From Phyllobacterium pellucidum (lineage in GTDB: Bacteria; Pseudomonadota; Alphaproteobacteria; Rhizobiales; Rhizobiaceae): 64,000 bases of DNA. The stretch is taken from assembly GCF_013327855.1 (NCBI RefSeq), contig NZ_JABUMX010000002.1, positions 496,001 through 560,000 of the forward strand. Reading direction: 5' to 3'. Below the pieces are notes generated by a model, which saw only the letters and a program-made list of their open reading frames with translations, made no database searches and was not told where the DNA came from. The position numbers and the translations under genes were made by a program. Positions 48,444 to 57,151 of this stretch are shown here, one piece after another; the stretch's first letter is position 1, and the number at the start of each line of letters is the position of its first letter.

Positions 48444-49571
48444 CTACCGGACAACCGTCAACCGCTCGGCAGCGCGGGTGATGGCCGTATAGAGCCAGCG
48501 CTCGCGGGTATCGCGGAATGCAAAGCTTTCGTCGAAGAGCACGACATCGTCCCATTGCGAACCCTGCGCCTTGTGGGTCGTCAGCGCATAGCCATAGTCG
48601 AAGTCGTCGAAGCGCTTTTTCGTCTGCCATGGAATTTCGGCGTCGGGGTCATCGAACTGCGCCTTAAGGAGCTTGATCTTGGCAACGCCCCTGCCCGGTT
48701 CCTCGTCTTCGGGTGAAACGAGAAGGTTGATGCCCGGCTTCACGGTCTCGCGCGACGAGGTCATAACCTTCCACAGCGAGCCATTGAGCAATCCCTTGGC
48801 CGGGTCGTTGCGCAGGCAAACCAGTTTGTCGCCAGCCTGCGGAAAGGCGGCGGAAAAGCCCTTGAGTTCGCGCAGGCGCTGGTTGTAGCGGCGGCGCGTG
48901 CGGTTCGTTCCGACCAGCACCTGGTCGGCGCCAAGCACGAGGTCCTGGGTCACGTCGGTCTTGGAGATGACCTTGGCCGCGCCATAGTCGCCATAGCCGA
49001 ATTCGCGACCCTCGCGCACGTCGAGTGCGAGCCGGATGATGGGATTATCCCGCGCCTGCCGGTGAATCTCGCTCAAGAGAAAATCCGGCTCGTGCTCGGT
49101 GAAGAAGCCGCCGCCGGAGATCGGCGGCAACTGCCCGGGATCGCCGAGAACAAGAATGGGCGTGCCGAAACTCAGCAGATCCTTGCCAAGCTGTTCATCA
49201 ACCATCGAGCATTCGTCGACGACGATGAGCTTGGCCTTGGCGACGGGGCTTTGCCGGTTCAACGAAAAAGTCGGCGCGATACTGGTCTTACCCGTCGTCT
49301 GGTCTTCGACAGCCTCTTCGCCGCGCGGCCGGTAAATCAGCGAATGCAACGTCCGTGCATTGGCCGCGCCTTTCGAGCGCAGCACCTGCGCCGCTTTACC
49401 GGTAAAGGCTGCAAACTGGACGTCGCCATCGATATGTTCGGCGAAATAGCGGGCGAGCGTTGTCTTGCCGGTGCCGGCATAGCCGAACAGGCGAAAGATC
49501 GGCCGTCGCCCTTCCTTCAGCCATGTCGAAACCGCTCGTAGCGCTTCGTCCTGTTGCGGAGATAATTGCAT
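48444..49571 (-). CDS. ATP-dependent RecD-like DNA helicase
   Basis: 375 residues, one of the short RecD-like helicases. Walker A is FGYAGTGKTTLARYF (about residues 28-42), Walker B is LIVVDECSMVD, and the UvrD_C_2 motif HKAQGSQWDDVVLFDES is near the C-terminus (motif V/VI). The N-terminal half corresponds to AAA_30. It is expected to be a 5'-3' helicase of unknown physiological role, lacking the long N-terminal region of RecD2. It ends 125 bases from pdxJ on the same strand. Confidence 0.88.
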   Translation of the reverse strand: MQLSPQQDEALRAVSTWLKEGRRPIFRLFGYAGTGKTTLARYFAEHIDGDVQFAAFTGKAAQVLRSKGAANARTLHSLIYRPRGEEAVEDQTTGKTSIAPTFSLNRQSPVAKAKLIVVDECSMVDEQLGKDLLSFGTPILVLGDPGQLPPISGGGFFTEHEPDFLLSEIHRQARDNPIIRLALDVREGREFGYGDYGAAKVISKTDVTQDLVLGADQVLVGTNRTRRRYNQRLRELKGFSAAFPQAGDKLVCLRNDPAKGLLNGSLWKVMTSSRETVKPGINLLVSPEDEEPGRGVAKIKLLKAQFDDPDAEIPWQTKKRFDDFDYGYALTTHKAQGSQWDDVVLFDESFAFRDTRERWLYTAITRAAERLTVVR

Positions 49572-49632
49572 GGGTCTGACTGACAGGATTCGCCGCCAAA
49601 GGGCAAGGAAAATGCCGCGGTATCGGCTTATA

Positions 49633-50079
49633 CTATAGATTATCGGGATTTCCCGCCCGGATCTGCCCCTCGCCGACCCGACCGAATTTCTGGTCGGTCA
49701 TGCGAAACCGGTCGCCCTTCACCTGGAGGCGCCAGCAGATCTTGTCCGCTTCACCTTCATAGGTAACGCACAGATTGTCCTTCTCCAGCGTCCACTCGCC
49801 CGCATAGGACATGCCGTTGCTGACGACCTGCTCCGGCTTGCAGCATTCGATCATCTTGCCGCGCGACTTTCCGTCGGAGGCAAGGAATTCACTGAAATTG
49901 AACGGCGGCTCGGCCTTCACTTCGCCCGTCAGCGTCGCCCCAGTGATAAGCTTGCGCAAATCGTCTTCGCTGGACGTTGGCCAATTGTCTTCCTGCGCCA
50001 TGGCGGCGCCCCCAAGAACAAGCATTGCGCACGCAAGAAGGAGAAACGCCTTCCGGCGCAGGTTCAGGGAAATCATCAT
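49633..50079 (-). CDS. Hypothetical secreted protein downstream of nitrile hydratase
   Basis: 148 residues from the first of two adjacent ATGs (50079 and 50076); the first ATG overlaps the stop of the accessory gene. A signal peptide is clear (MISLNLRRKAFLLLACAMLVLGGAAMA, cleaved before QEDNWP). The mature part has cysteines in MIECCKPEQ, DNLCVTYEG and DKICWRLQ, with the C-W pattern found in small periplasmic alphaproteobacterial proteins. Function unknown. Its start overlap suggests cotranscription with the nitrile hydratase genes; a link is inference. Confidence 0.72.
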   Translation of the reverse strand: MMISLNLRRKAFLLLACAMLVLGGAAMAQEDNWPTSSEDDLRKLITGATLTGEVKAEPPFNFSEFLASDGKSRGKMIECCKPEQVVSNGMSYAGEWTLEKDNLCVTYEGEADKICWRLQVKGDRFRMTDQKFGRVGEGQIRAGNPDNL

Positions 50080-50080
50080 T

Positions 50081-50461
50081 TCAGGATCGATCCGGGTCGT
50101 TTTCAAGTCTGATGGGCTCGCCGTGCGGCGTCGCGTGGGCGGCGCGTTGCCAGGATGCGGCAAGCGCTTCTACTTCGCTTCTTGCCGCAACATTCTTCGT
50201 GACGACAAGGGTTTCCAGGGCCTCAAGCCAGCAATGATAGTAATCGCTGGCGTCCTCCAGCGCGCCAGGGCGCTTCAATTCAGCCGAGAGCGCATGCGCC
50301 CATTCATCCCAGGTAAACAGGCCCCTGTCGTGCAAGGCAACAACCATGGCAAATGCCTCGGCCTGCCATGGCTCGACAAAGGCAGGACTGCCGCCCTGCG
50401 ACGGCAGACCCTTGGAGTGCGTGATCAGGTCACGCAGGCTCAAGATAGCTCTCCCAGGCAT
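50081..50461 (-). CDS. Nitrile hydratase accessory protein
   Basis: 126 residues from the ATG at 50461, matching the short activator seen after alpha/beta nitrile hydratase genes (contains GLFTWDEWAHALSAELKR and DYYHCWLEALETLV, like the beta subunit N-terminal part). Its job is to help load cobalt into the alpha subunit. It overlaps nthB by 32 bases. A TTG at 50443 with GGGAGAG before it is an alternative start that shortens the overlap to 14 bases and fits the conserved LSLRDLI beginning. Confidence 0.85.
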   Translation of the reverse strand: MPGRAILSLRDLITHSKGLPSQGGSPAFVEPWQAEAFAMVVALHDRGLFTWDEWAHALSAELKRPGALEDASDYYHCWLEALETLVVTKNVAARSEVEALAASWQRAAHATPHGEPIRLENDPDRS

Positions 50462-51089
50462 CGATGCTGACTGTCAGCGTCGGGTCGGCCCCGTCACCCC
50501 AAATCTCAGCAGCGGGAAAGGTCACTGTATAAACGAATTGCGGATTCTCGCCCTTGCCGTGGGCGTTGGTGTCCGGAAAGACGAAGCCCTCCCGCACAGC
50601 CTCGACGATTCCTGCCTTGCCGCGGGCGTAGCGCGGCAGCCGCGTATGCGTCTGCGGATTGAAATTATGTGTTCGCACCCTGTCACCCGCCGAAAAGCGC
50701 GGCGGCGCAGTCATCGGCCGGTCGCAGGGTCCACCCTTCGCCAGGGCCGCGGCGACGTTTTCCGCCTTGAGGACGCGTTTCGGCTCCGTGCCCTTGCCTG
50801 TGGCATGACCCTTGCCAAGTTCCTCGGGCGATACGAAACCATGACGCTGCAGCAATCGCTCGAGCGCCTTGATCCAGATTTCATAATAGGTGGACGAATA
50901 ATAATCCGCAGGGTGCAGGCTTTCGCGCGTGTGCCGGCTTTCATCGATGTTCCAATGCCCCATTGCCCCGGCGGCTATGGTCAGGCCGAGCGCACGCTTT
51001 TCCCACTCCGCATGAAACAGCGGCTCGTCCTTTTCCGGCGCAACCGGGCCGAATCCCATTTGCCCACCGAGATCCTGCGGGCCGTTCAT
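50430..51089 (-). CDS. nthB: Nitrile hydratase subunit beta
   Basis: 219 residues from the ATG at 51089 ([16 protein letters not shown], the family start); the frame extends to 51377, but those codons overlap nthA. Contains [28 protein letters not shown] and the C-terminal SH3-like domain with [27 protein letters not shown]. Beta forms the substrate channel with alpha and hydrates nitriles to amides in the cytoplasm. The ATG overlaps the nthA stop (ATGA). Confidence 0.95.
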   Translation of the reverse strand: MNGPQDLGGQMGFGPVAPEKDEPLFHAEWEKRALGLTIAAGAMGHWNIDESRHTRESLHPADYYSSTYYEIWIKALERLLQRHGFVSPEELGKGHATGKGTEPKRVLKAENVAAALAKGGPCDRPMTAPPRFSAGDRVRTHNFNPQTHTRLPRYARGKAGIVEAVREGFVFPDTNAHGKGENPQFVYTVTFPAAEIWGDGADPTLTVSIDAWESYLEPA

Positions 51090-51706
51090 GCCGCCTCCGG
51101 GGTCAGTGCCAGCCCGGTGCCGATCATCGAATCCCGTGTGACGAGTTCGGCGAGCTGTTCCTCGCTGAAACCCTCGGTACCCGCCGGACGCAGGGGGACA
51201 ACGAGGTAGCGCAGCTCGGCAGTCGAATCCCAAACGCGGATCTTTGTCGTCTCGGGGAGAACGAGATCGAACTCCGCAAGCACGCCGCGCGGATCGATCA
51301 CTGCCCGCGAGCGATAGGGCGGCGCCTTGTACCATACTGGCGGCAAGCCGAGCACCGACCACGGATAACAGGAGCACAAGGTGCAGACCACAAGGTTATG
51401 CGTATCGGAGGTATTGAACACCGCTTGCATATGTTCGCCCTGGCGCCCGGTATAGCCGAGCGAGGAAATCGCTTCGGTGGCGTCGCGTTGCAGCCAACCG
51501 GAAAATTCCGGGTCGGACCAGGCCTTGGCAACCACCCTTGCGCCATTGCGCGGGCCGACTTTCGTTTCGTAGGTATCAACAATCGCATCGATGGCCTTCG
51601 GATCGACGAGCCCCTTCTCTGTCAGGATCGTCTCGAGCGCCCGCACGCGCGCGGCCATGGGATCGAGTTCGTTGTCGTGGTGATGCTCGGGGTGATCGTG
51701 TGCCAT
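51086..51706 (-). CDS. nthA: Nitrile hydratase subunit alpha, cobalt type
   Basis: 206 residues. The metal site is [11 protein letters not shown] with C108, C111, S112 and C113. The second residue of the motif is Thr (CTLCSC), the mark of cobalt enzymes; iron enzymes have CSLCSC. The cysteines at 111 and 113 are the ones oxidised in mature enzymes. The N-terminus is histidine-rich ([13 protein letters not shown]). It is first in the nthA-nthB-accessory operon. No amidase gene follows, so the amide product is handled elsewhere. Confidence 0.96.
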   Translation of the reverse strand: MAHDHPEHHHDNELDPMAARVRALETILTEKGLVDPKAIDAIVDTYETKVGPRNGARVVAKAWSDPEFSGWLQRDATEAISSLGYTGRQGEHMQAVFNTSDTHNLVVCTLCSCYPWSVLGLPPVWYKAPPYRSRAVIDPRGVLAEFDLVLPETTKIRVWDSTAELRYLVVPLRPAGTEGFSEEQLAELVTRDSMIGTGLALTPEAA

Positions 51707-51744
51707 GGAAAAATCTTAAGACCTTTTCCTGCCCCGGTGCAAGC

Positions 51745-52338
51745 TCACTTCAGCATTGGCCAGAGGCTCGCAATGAGGAGAAGCGCCATCGTGATGTTGA
51801 ACCATTTAAGCCGGACGGGATCGGCGAGCCATCCCCGCATCATCTGGCCGAACGCTGCCCAGCTCGACACCGAAGGGACGTTGACGATGGCAAAAGCGAT
51901 ACCGACGATGAGAACCGTCAGCAGATAGGCATCCGACGAGGTGTAGGTCGCCATGGCGGTAACGGCCATGACCCAGGCTTTAGGGTTGATCCATTGGAAC
52001 GCAGCGGCTTCGAAAAACGTCATCGGCCGTGCATTGCTGTCGACCGTGCCAAGCGACCGCGATGTCGCGATCTTGTAGGCAAGGTAGACGAGGTAGGCCC
52101 CGCCGGCGAACTTGAGGGCAGTGTATACCAGCGGAAAATTGTGGATGAGCGCGCCGAGGCCCAGCCCTACCGCGATAAGCAGGGTGAAGAACCCGCTGCC
52201 GATCCCGAACATGTGCGGAATCGTTCGCCTGAAACCGAAATTCACACCCGATGTCAGCAGCATCAGATTGTTCGGACCGGGGGTTATGGAGGTGACAAAG
52301 GCAAAGACGAGCAGCGTCAGGAAAATTTCGAGCGTCAT
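51745..52338 (-). CDS. LysE family amino acid exporter
   Basis: 197 residues with six membrane segments and the N-terminal family motif FVTSITPGPNNLMLLTSGVNFGFRRTIPHM. It includes QWINPKAWVMAVTAMATY, also typical for the LysE/RhtB group. It exports amino acids or related compounds, with the substrate unknown. It lies 38 bases from nthA, upstream of it on the same strand, so a shared transcript with the nitrile hydratase operon is possible. Confidence 0.9.
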   Translation of the reverse strand: MTLEIFLTLLVFAFVTSITPGPNNLMLLTSGVNFGFRRTIPHMFGIGSGFFTLLIAVGLGLGALIHNFPLVYTALKFAGGAYLVYLAYKIATSRSLGTVDSNARPMTFFEAAAFQWINPKAWVMAVTAMATYTSSDAYLLTVLIVGIAFAIVNVPSVSSWAAFGQMMRGWLADPVRLKWFNITMALLLIASLWPMLK

Positions 52339-52469
52339 GATCTAACCATGTATAAATGGAGTATAAATGAATGGCCCAAACTATATGGCCGCTCGATATC
52401 CGGCTCAACGCGTATCTTGTCAGGGATACAATTGCGCATCCCTGACCTCTGGCGCCATTCCATTGGAGA

Positions 52470-53042
52470 TTACATGCCCTGTGCGCCGCGATTCATCGCA
52501 GCCACACCCGTGCGGCAGATCTCGACAAGGCCGATCGGCTTCATGATGGCGATGAACTGGTCAAGCTTCGAGCCTTTGCCGGTTATCTCAAAAATGAAGT
52601 GCTCGACAGTGGCGTCCACGACCTTGGCGTGAAATGCTTCCGCGAGGCGCAGCGCCTCATTGCGGTTGTCGCCGAAACCGGCAACCTTGACCAGGGCGAG
52701 TTCGCGCTGGATCGGCTTTTCATTGCCAAGCTCGCCTGCACGTACCGACAGGTCGACGACACGATGCACCGGCACGATGCGCTCGAGCTGGTGGCGAATC
52801 TGGTCGAGCACATGCGGCGTGCCGCGCGTCACGATGGTGATGCGCGACAGGTGCTGCTCGTGCTCCGTCTCCGAAACCGTAAGGCTCTCAATGTTGTAGC
52901 CCCGTCCGGAGAAGAGGCCGATCACCCGGGCAAGGACGCCCGGCTCATTGTCGACGAGTACCGATAGGACCGTCGTTACCGGTAGTTCGGTCTCCTTGGC
53001 GATGAAGTAGGCCGAGCCGGAGGCAAGGTTTTGCGCGTTCAT
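52470..53042 (-). CDS. ilvH: Acetolactate synthase small (regulatory) subunit
   Basis: 190 residues from the ATG at 53042 (MNAQNLASGSAYF). The ACT domain is clear: VLVDNEPGVLARVIGLFSGRGYNIESLTVSETEHEQHLSRITIV, with the valine-binding loop, followed by the C-terminal ALS_ss domain. It gives feedback inhibition by branched-chain amino acids to the large subunit encoded 22 bases upstream. Same operon as ilvI and under the leader attenuator. Confidence 0.96.
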   Translation of the reverse strand: MNAQNLASGSAYFIAKETELPVTTVLSVLVDNEPGVLARVIGLFSGRGYNIESLTVSETEHEQHLSRITIVTRGTPHVLDQIRHQLERIVPVHRVVDLSVRAGELGNEKPIQRELALVKVAGFGDNRNEALRLAEAFHAKVVDATVEHFIFEITGKGSKLDQFIAIMKPIGLVEICRTGVAAMNRGAQGM

Positions 53043-53064
53043 GATATTTCTTTCTCCGGTTCGG

Positions 53065-54870
53065 TTAAACGAGCTGCCTGCCCTTGGCATCGATGGCATT
53101 GGCGACCGCTTCGTCCGTTGCTTCATCGGGCAGCAGCATTTCATTGTGCGCCTTGCCGGACGGGATCATCGGGAAGCAGTTGGCAAGATTGGCGACGCGG
53201 CAATCGAAGAGGACCGGCTTCTTGACGTCGAGCATTTCCTGGATCGCATCGTCGAGGTCGCCCGGCTTCTCGCAGCGTATCCCGTGCCCGCCATAGGCCT
53301 CCGCCAGCTTGACGAAATCGGGCAAGGCTTCCGTATAGGAATGCGACAGGCGGTTGCCGTGCAGCAGTTGCTGCCATTGACGCACCATGCCCATGTACTG
53401 GTTGTTGAGGATAAAGATCTTGATCGGCGCATTGTACTGCACCGCCGCGCTCATCTCCTGCATCGTCATCTGCACCGAAGCATCGCCGGCAATATCGATG
53501 ACCAGCGAATTCGGATGCGCGATCTGCACGCCGAGCGCTGCCGGCAGGCCATAACCCATCGTCCCAAGCCCGCCGGACGTCATCCAGCGGTTGGGTTTTT
53601 CGAAGCCGTAAAACTGCGCCGCCCACATCTGGTGCTGGCCGACCTCGGTCGTGATGTAGGTGTCGTGATCCTTCGTCAGCGCGTAGAGACGCTCCAGCGC
53701 ATGTTGCGGCATGATCACGTCCTTGTTTCGCGTATAGGACAGCGATTTGCGCGCGCGCCACTTGTCGATCTGTGACCACCATTCGCCGATCGCCTTCTTG
53801 TCCGGCTGGACCGACGAGGCGCGCATCAGGCGCACCATGTCTTCAAGGACGTTGGCGACATCGCCGATGATCGGAATATCGACGCGAACGGACTTGTTGA
53901 TCGAAGACGGATCGATATCGATATGAATCTTCTTCGAGTTCGGCGAAAAGGCATTGAGCCTGCCGGTGATGCGGTCGTCGAAACGCGCGCCGATATTCAG
54001 CATGACATCGCAATCGTGCATGACCATGTTGGCTTCGTAGGTGCCATGCATGCCGAGCATGCCGAGCCAGTTCTTGCCCGATGCCGGATAGGCGCCAAGG
54101 CCCATCAGCGTCGATGTGATCGGGAAATTGCTGATCTCCACGAGTTCGCGCAAAAGCCTGCTGGCTTCATCGCCGGAGTTGACGACGCCGCCGCCCGAAT
54201 AGATGACCGGACGCTTCGCGGAGGCGAGCAGCGCAACCGCCTGCTTGATCGCCTCGATATCGCCCTGGACCTTAGGGTTGTAGCTGGTGCGCGGCGCGGT
54301 TTCCGGCGGCGTATACATGCCGGTCGCGAACTGGACGTCCTTCGGAATGTCGACGAGAACCGGACCGGGCCGCCCGGTCTTGGCGACGTGGAAGGCTTCG
54401 TGCAGTACGCGCGCCAGATCGTTGACGTCCTTGATCAGCCAATTGTGCTTGGTGCAGGGGCGCGTGATGCCGACCGTATCGCATTCCTGGAACGCGTCGG
54501 AGCCGATCAGGCTGGTTGGAACCTGGCCGCTGATGCAGACAAGCGGGATCGAGTCCATCAGCGCATCCTGCAGCGGCGTCACCGCATTCGTCGCGCCGGG
54601 ACCCGAGGTTACCAGCATGACGCCGACCGTGCCCGTCGAGCGGGCGTAACCTTCGGCCGCATGGCCCGCGCCCTGCTCATGACGCACGAGGATGTGATTG
54701 ATCTTGTCCTGCTGGAAGAGCTCGTCATAGATCGGAAGGACAGCACCGCCCGGATAACCGAAAATATCCTTGACGCCCTGGTCGATAAGCGCCTGGACGA
54801 CCATTTCGGCGCCGGTCATTTCGCGTCGTTTCGATGCGTGGCTGTCACTATCCTGTTTTTCTGCGGTCAT
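53065..54870 (-). CDS. ilvI: Acetolactate synthase large (catalytic) subunit
   Basis: 601 residues. A thiamin diphosphate enzyme: the catalytic glutamate lies in the conserved RHEQGAGHAAEGYARSTG region, and the ThDP/magnesium motif is seen at GDASVQMTMQEMSAAVQYNAPIKIFILNNQYMGMV. It makes acetolactate or acetohydroxybutyrate, the first common step in valine, leucine and isoleucine synthesis. The N-terminal MTAEKQDSDSHASKRREMTGAEM is variable. It follows a leader peptide and terminator, so expression should respond to charged branched-chain tRNAs. Confidence 0.97.
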   Translation of the reverse strand: MTAEKQDSDSHASKRREMTGAEMVVQALIDQGVKDIFGYPGGAVLPIYDELFQQDKINHILVRHEQGAGHAAEGYARSTGTVGVMLVTSGPGATNAVTPLQDALMDSIPLVCISGQVPTSLIGSDAFQECDTVGITRPCTKHNWLIKDVNDLARVLHEAFHVAKTGRPGPVLVDIPKDVQFATGMYTPPETAPRTSYNPKVQGDIEAIKQAVALLASAKRPVIYSGGGVVNSGDEASRLLRELVEISNFPITSTLMGLGAYPASGKNWLGMLGMHGTYEANMVMHDCDVMLNIGARFDDRITGRLNAFSPNSKKIHIDIDPSSINKSVRVDIPIIGDVANVLEDMVRLMRASSVQPDKKAIGEWWSQIDKWRARKSLSYTRNKDVIMPQHALERLYALTKDHDTYITTEVGQHQMWAAQFYGFEKPNRWMTSGGLGTMGYGLPAALGVQIAHPNSLVIDIAGDASVQMTMQEMSAAVQYNAPIKIFILNNQYMGMVRQWQQLLHGNRLSHSYTEALPDFVKLAEAYGGHGIRCEKPGDLDDAIQEMLDVKKPVLFDCRVANLANCFPMIPSGKAHNEMLLPDEATDEAVANAIDAKGRQLV

Positions 54871-54943
54871 CGGTCTCTTCCCGTTCGATCCTGTGGCTCT
54901 CGGCCCTTCAGAAGATGATTTCGTTTAACTGAGATGCTGGTAA

Positions 54944-54967
54944 TAAAAAAGGCCCCCGAAGGAGCCT
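54944..54967 (-). terminator. Attenuator terminator before ilvI
   Basis: On the minus strand AGGCTCC-TTCG-GGGGCCT forms a 7-bp stem (one G-T pair) followed by a T-run (TTTTTTATT). It lies about 75 bases upstream of the ilvI start and about 33 bases downstream of the leader peptide stop, the normal spacing of an attenuator. Confidence 0.85.
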
Positions 54968-54999
54968 GTGTTTCGCGCATGGGAGCTTTCGCCGGGTGC

Positions 55000-55050
55000 T
55001 TACAACACCCTGCCCATGCGCGATCCCACGACGATAAGAACTGTTTTCAT
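55000..55050 (-). CDS. Branched-chain leader peptide of the ilvIH attenuator
   Basis: A 16-residue open frame, MKTVLIVVGSRMGRVL, starts with ATG at 55050 and stops with TAA at 55000. Seven of its 16 residues are V, L or I, which is the signature of branched-chain amino acid leader peptides. Its last codons and stop lie within a 10-bp stem (CGCGCATGGG/CCCATGCGCG, 54974-54983 with 55013-55022) and an inner GGGTG/CACCC stem. A terminator follows at 54944-54967. Ribosome stalling at the V-L-I-V-V codons would mask the 5' arm of this stem. No strong ribosome binding site is visible before the ATG. The gene is too short for standard gene calling. Confidence 0.85.
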   Translation of the reverse strand: MKTVLIVVGSRMGRVL

Positions 55051-55252
55051 GGTCGCGGACGATAATTTGGCATTTTCCATCCGTCAACGGCAAAAATGCA
55101 GGGATTTGGCAAATGAATCGCGATTGAGGCAAGGCGCCTGCGCAAATCGTTCAAATGCAAACTACCGGGCTAACATAATCTCAATGCGTCTCAGCTTAGG
55201 GTTGTTGTGAACGATATCAGTATTCCTCCTCGCCCAGGATTGAACGCCGCCA

Positions 55253-57151
55253 ATGAGTTCAGAAGCTTTGCCTTCCCAGCAGCCCCGTCCCTTCCTTCGC
55301 AATCGAACCGACGGTCATGTCATCGAGTGCAACGGCGAAAAGGCGATCATCCATGCAAAGTCCGGACCATCCGTCTCTGCGTCGGAGGACTACTGGACGG
55401 TAGGCCAGCTCATCTCGATACAGGTCGCTCACAGCCGCGTTGTCGGCCTTGTCTACAAGGTCGATCTTCCCAACGCCCAATGGGAACCTGGCGAAGACCA
55501 GATCATTCACGTCCACATCGAACTCGTCGGGCAGGTCGATACGCTCAGCGACGGGACGCTGCGGTTCTCCTCCGGCATCGCCACCTATCCCTATATGGGA
55601 GCGGTGGGGCACCGTATTCGCTCGGAAGACCTCGCCGCAATCTATAACGCTACGATGACCAACACCGTGTCGGTCGGTCACCTGTCGCAAAATGCCGATA
55701 TTCCCGCCCTGATCTCCATCGACAGCCTCGTATCGCGCCATTTTGCCGTCCTCGGCAGCACCGGCGTCGGCAAGTCTAGTGCGGTCTCGCTGCTCCTGCG
55801 CAAGATTATCGCCCAGCGTCCCGATCTGCGCGTCCTGATCCTCGATCCGCACAATGAATTTTCAAGTGCGTTTCCCGAGCACGCCATTTCGATCGATTAC
55901 ACCACATTCGACCTGCCGTACTGGCTGTTCCGGCTGGAGGAATTCGCCGAGGCAGTCTTCCGCGGGCGCCCATCGGTTGCAGCGGAAGTCGATATATTGC
56001 GTGATCTGATCCCGCTCGCCAAGGAGCGCTTTGCCAGCGCGGAAGGAACTACCAGCGCATCGCTCCTCAAAAAGGACCGCGATTATTCTTCCATGACGGC
56101 CGATACGCCCTCGCCGTACCGGATCACCGACCTGATAAAGCTTATTGATGAGCGTATCGGCCAGCTCGAAGGCAAGCCGGACCGGCCGACGATGAAAGCG
56201 CTGAAGCAGCGCTTGCAGGCGCTTGTCGCCGATCCGCGCTACCGCTTCATGTTCTCGGCGCCGACGACCATGGACACGATGCGCCAGACGATCGGCCACA
56301 TATTCCGCATACCGAAGAACGACCGGCCGATCTGCGTTTTCCAATTGGCCGGCCTGCCATCCGAAGTCGTGAACTCCGTTGCGTCGGTACTATGCCGCCT
56401 GGCGTTTGACCTTGCACTTTCGAGCGACGGGCGCGTGCAGACCCTTGTCGTGTGCGAAGAAGCACACCGCTATATTCCTGCCGATCCAAATGGCGGTTTC
56501 TGGCCGACGCGCCAGGCCGTTGCCCGCATTGCCAAGGAGGGACGCAAATACGGCGTCTATCTTGCCGTCATCACGCAGCGCCCGGGCGAACTCGACCCGA
56601 CGATCCTGTCTCAGTGCAGCACGGTCTTCGCCATGCGGCTCGGCAATGAGCGCGACCAGGAAATCATTCGCGGCGCCATTACAGGCGCGTCGCAGAGTAC
56701 GATCGGGTTTCTTTCGTCCATCGCCAATCGCGAGGCCATAGCCTTTGGGGAAGCTGTTCCGACCCCGATGCGCATGATGTTCGAGACGATTGCGCCGGAT
56801 CAATTGCCTGCCGCGCACATGGCAAGGACCCAGCAATCGTCCCGGCTTGGCGATACACATGTTTCGCTCGACATGATCCTGACGCGCATGCGCCAGCTCA
56901 ATGCCGCGGAAAACAACAGTGGCGACGACAGCGACTTCGACGATCTGGATGGGATAATGGCTCACGCGACGCCGCAATCGTTTGCAGCGCCACGTCCTCA
57001 ACCACCAGTCGCGACAGATCCCGTGCGCGCGCAATGGCGGACGCTCGATGCGGCGATGCGCAATGACGAGCAAGCCAAGCCGCAGCAGGAAAGTAGCGAA
57101 CGTTTCCGGGCCAGCGATCTCATCCGCACCTTCCGCACCGACAAGCCCTGA
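55253..57151 (+). CDS. HerA-like ATP-binding protein (DUF87)
   Basis: 632 residues. Walker A is GSTGVGKSSAVSLLL (about residues 168-182), Walker B VLILDPHNEF, and a second acidic motif is VCEEAHRYIP. The N-terminal beta-barrel-like HAS segment fits the HerA/FtsK superfamily of hexameric DNA-translocating ATPases. Archaeal and some bacterial HerA proteins work with the nuclease NurA in end resection or defence; no NurA or other nuclease gene is adjacent here. The gene is divergent from the ilvIH leader and ends directly against miaA (convergent). Confidence 0.88.
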   Translation: MSSEALPSQQPRPFLRNRTDGHVIECNGEKAIIHAKSGPSVSASEDYWTVGQLISIQVAHSRVVGLVYKVDLPNAQWEPGEDQIIHVHIELVGQVDTLSDGTLRFSSGIATYPYMGAVGHRIRSEDLAAIYNATMTNTVSVGHLSQNADIPALISIDSLVSRHFAVLGSTGVGKSSAVSLLLRKIIAQRPDLRVLILDPHNEFSSAFPEHAISIDYTTFDLPYWLFRLEEFAEAVFRGRPSVAAEVDILRDLIPLAKERFASAEGTTSASLLKKDRDYSSMTADTPSPYRITDLIKLIDERIGQLEGKPDRPTMKALKQRLQALVADPRYRFMFSAPTTMDTMRQTIGHIFRIPKNDRPICVFQLAGLPSEVVNSVASVLCRLAFDLALSSDGRVQTLVVCEEAHRYIPADPNGGFWPTRQAVARIAKEGRKYGVYLAVITQRPGELDPTILSQCSTVFAMRLGNERDQEIIRGAITGASQSTIGFLSSIANREAIAFGEAVPTPMRMMFETIAPDQLPAAHMARTQQSSRLGDTHVSLDMILTRMRQLNAAENNSGDDSDFDDLDGIMAHATPQSFAAPRPQPPVATDPVRAQWRTLDAAMRNDEQAKPQQESSERFRASDLIRTFRTDKP

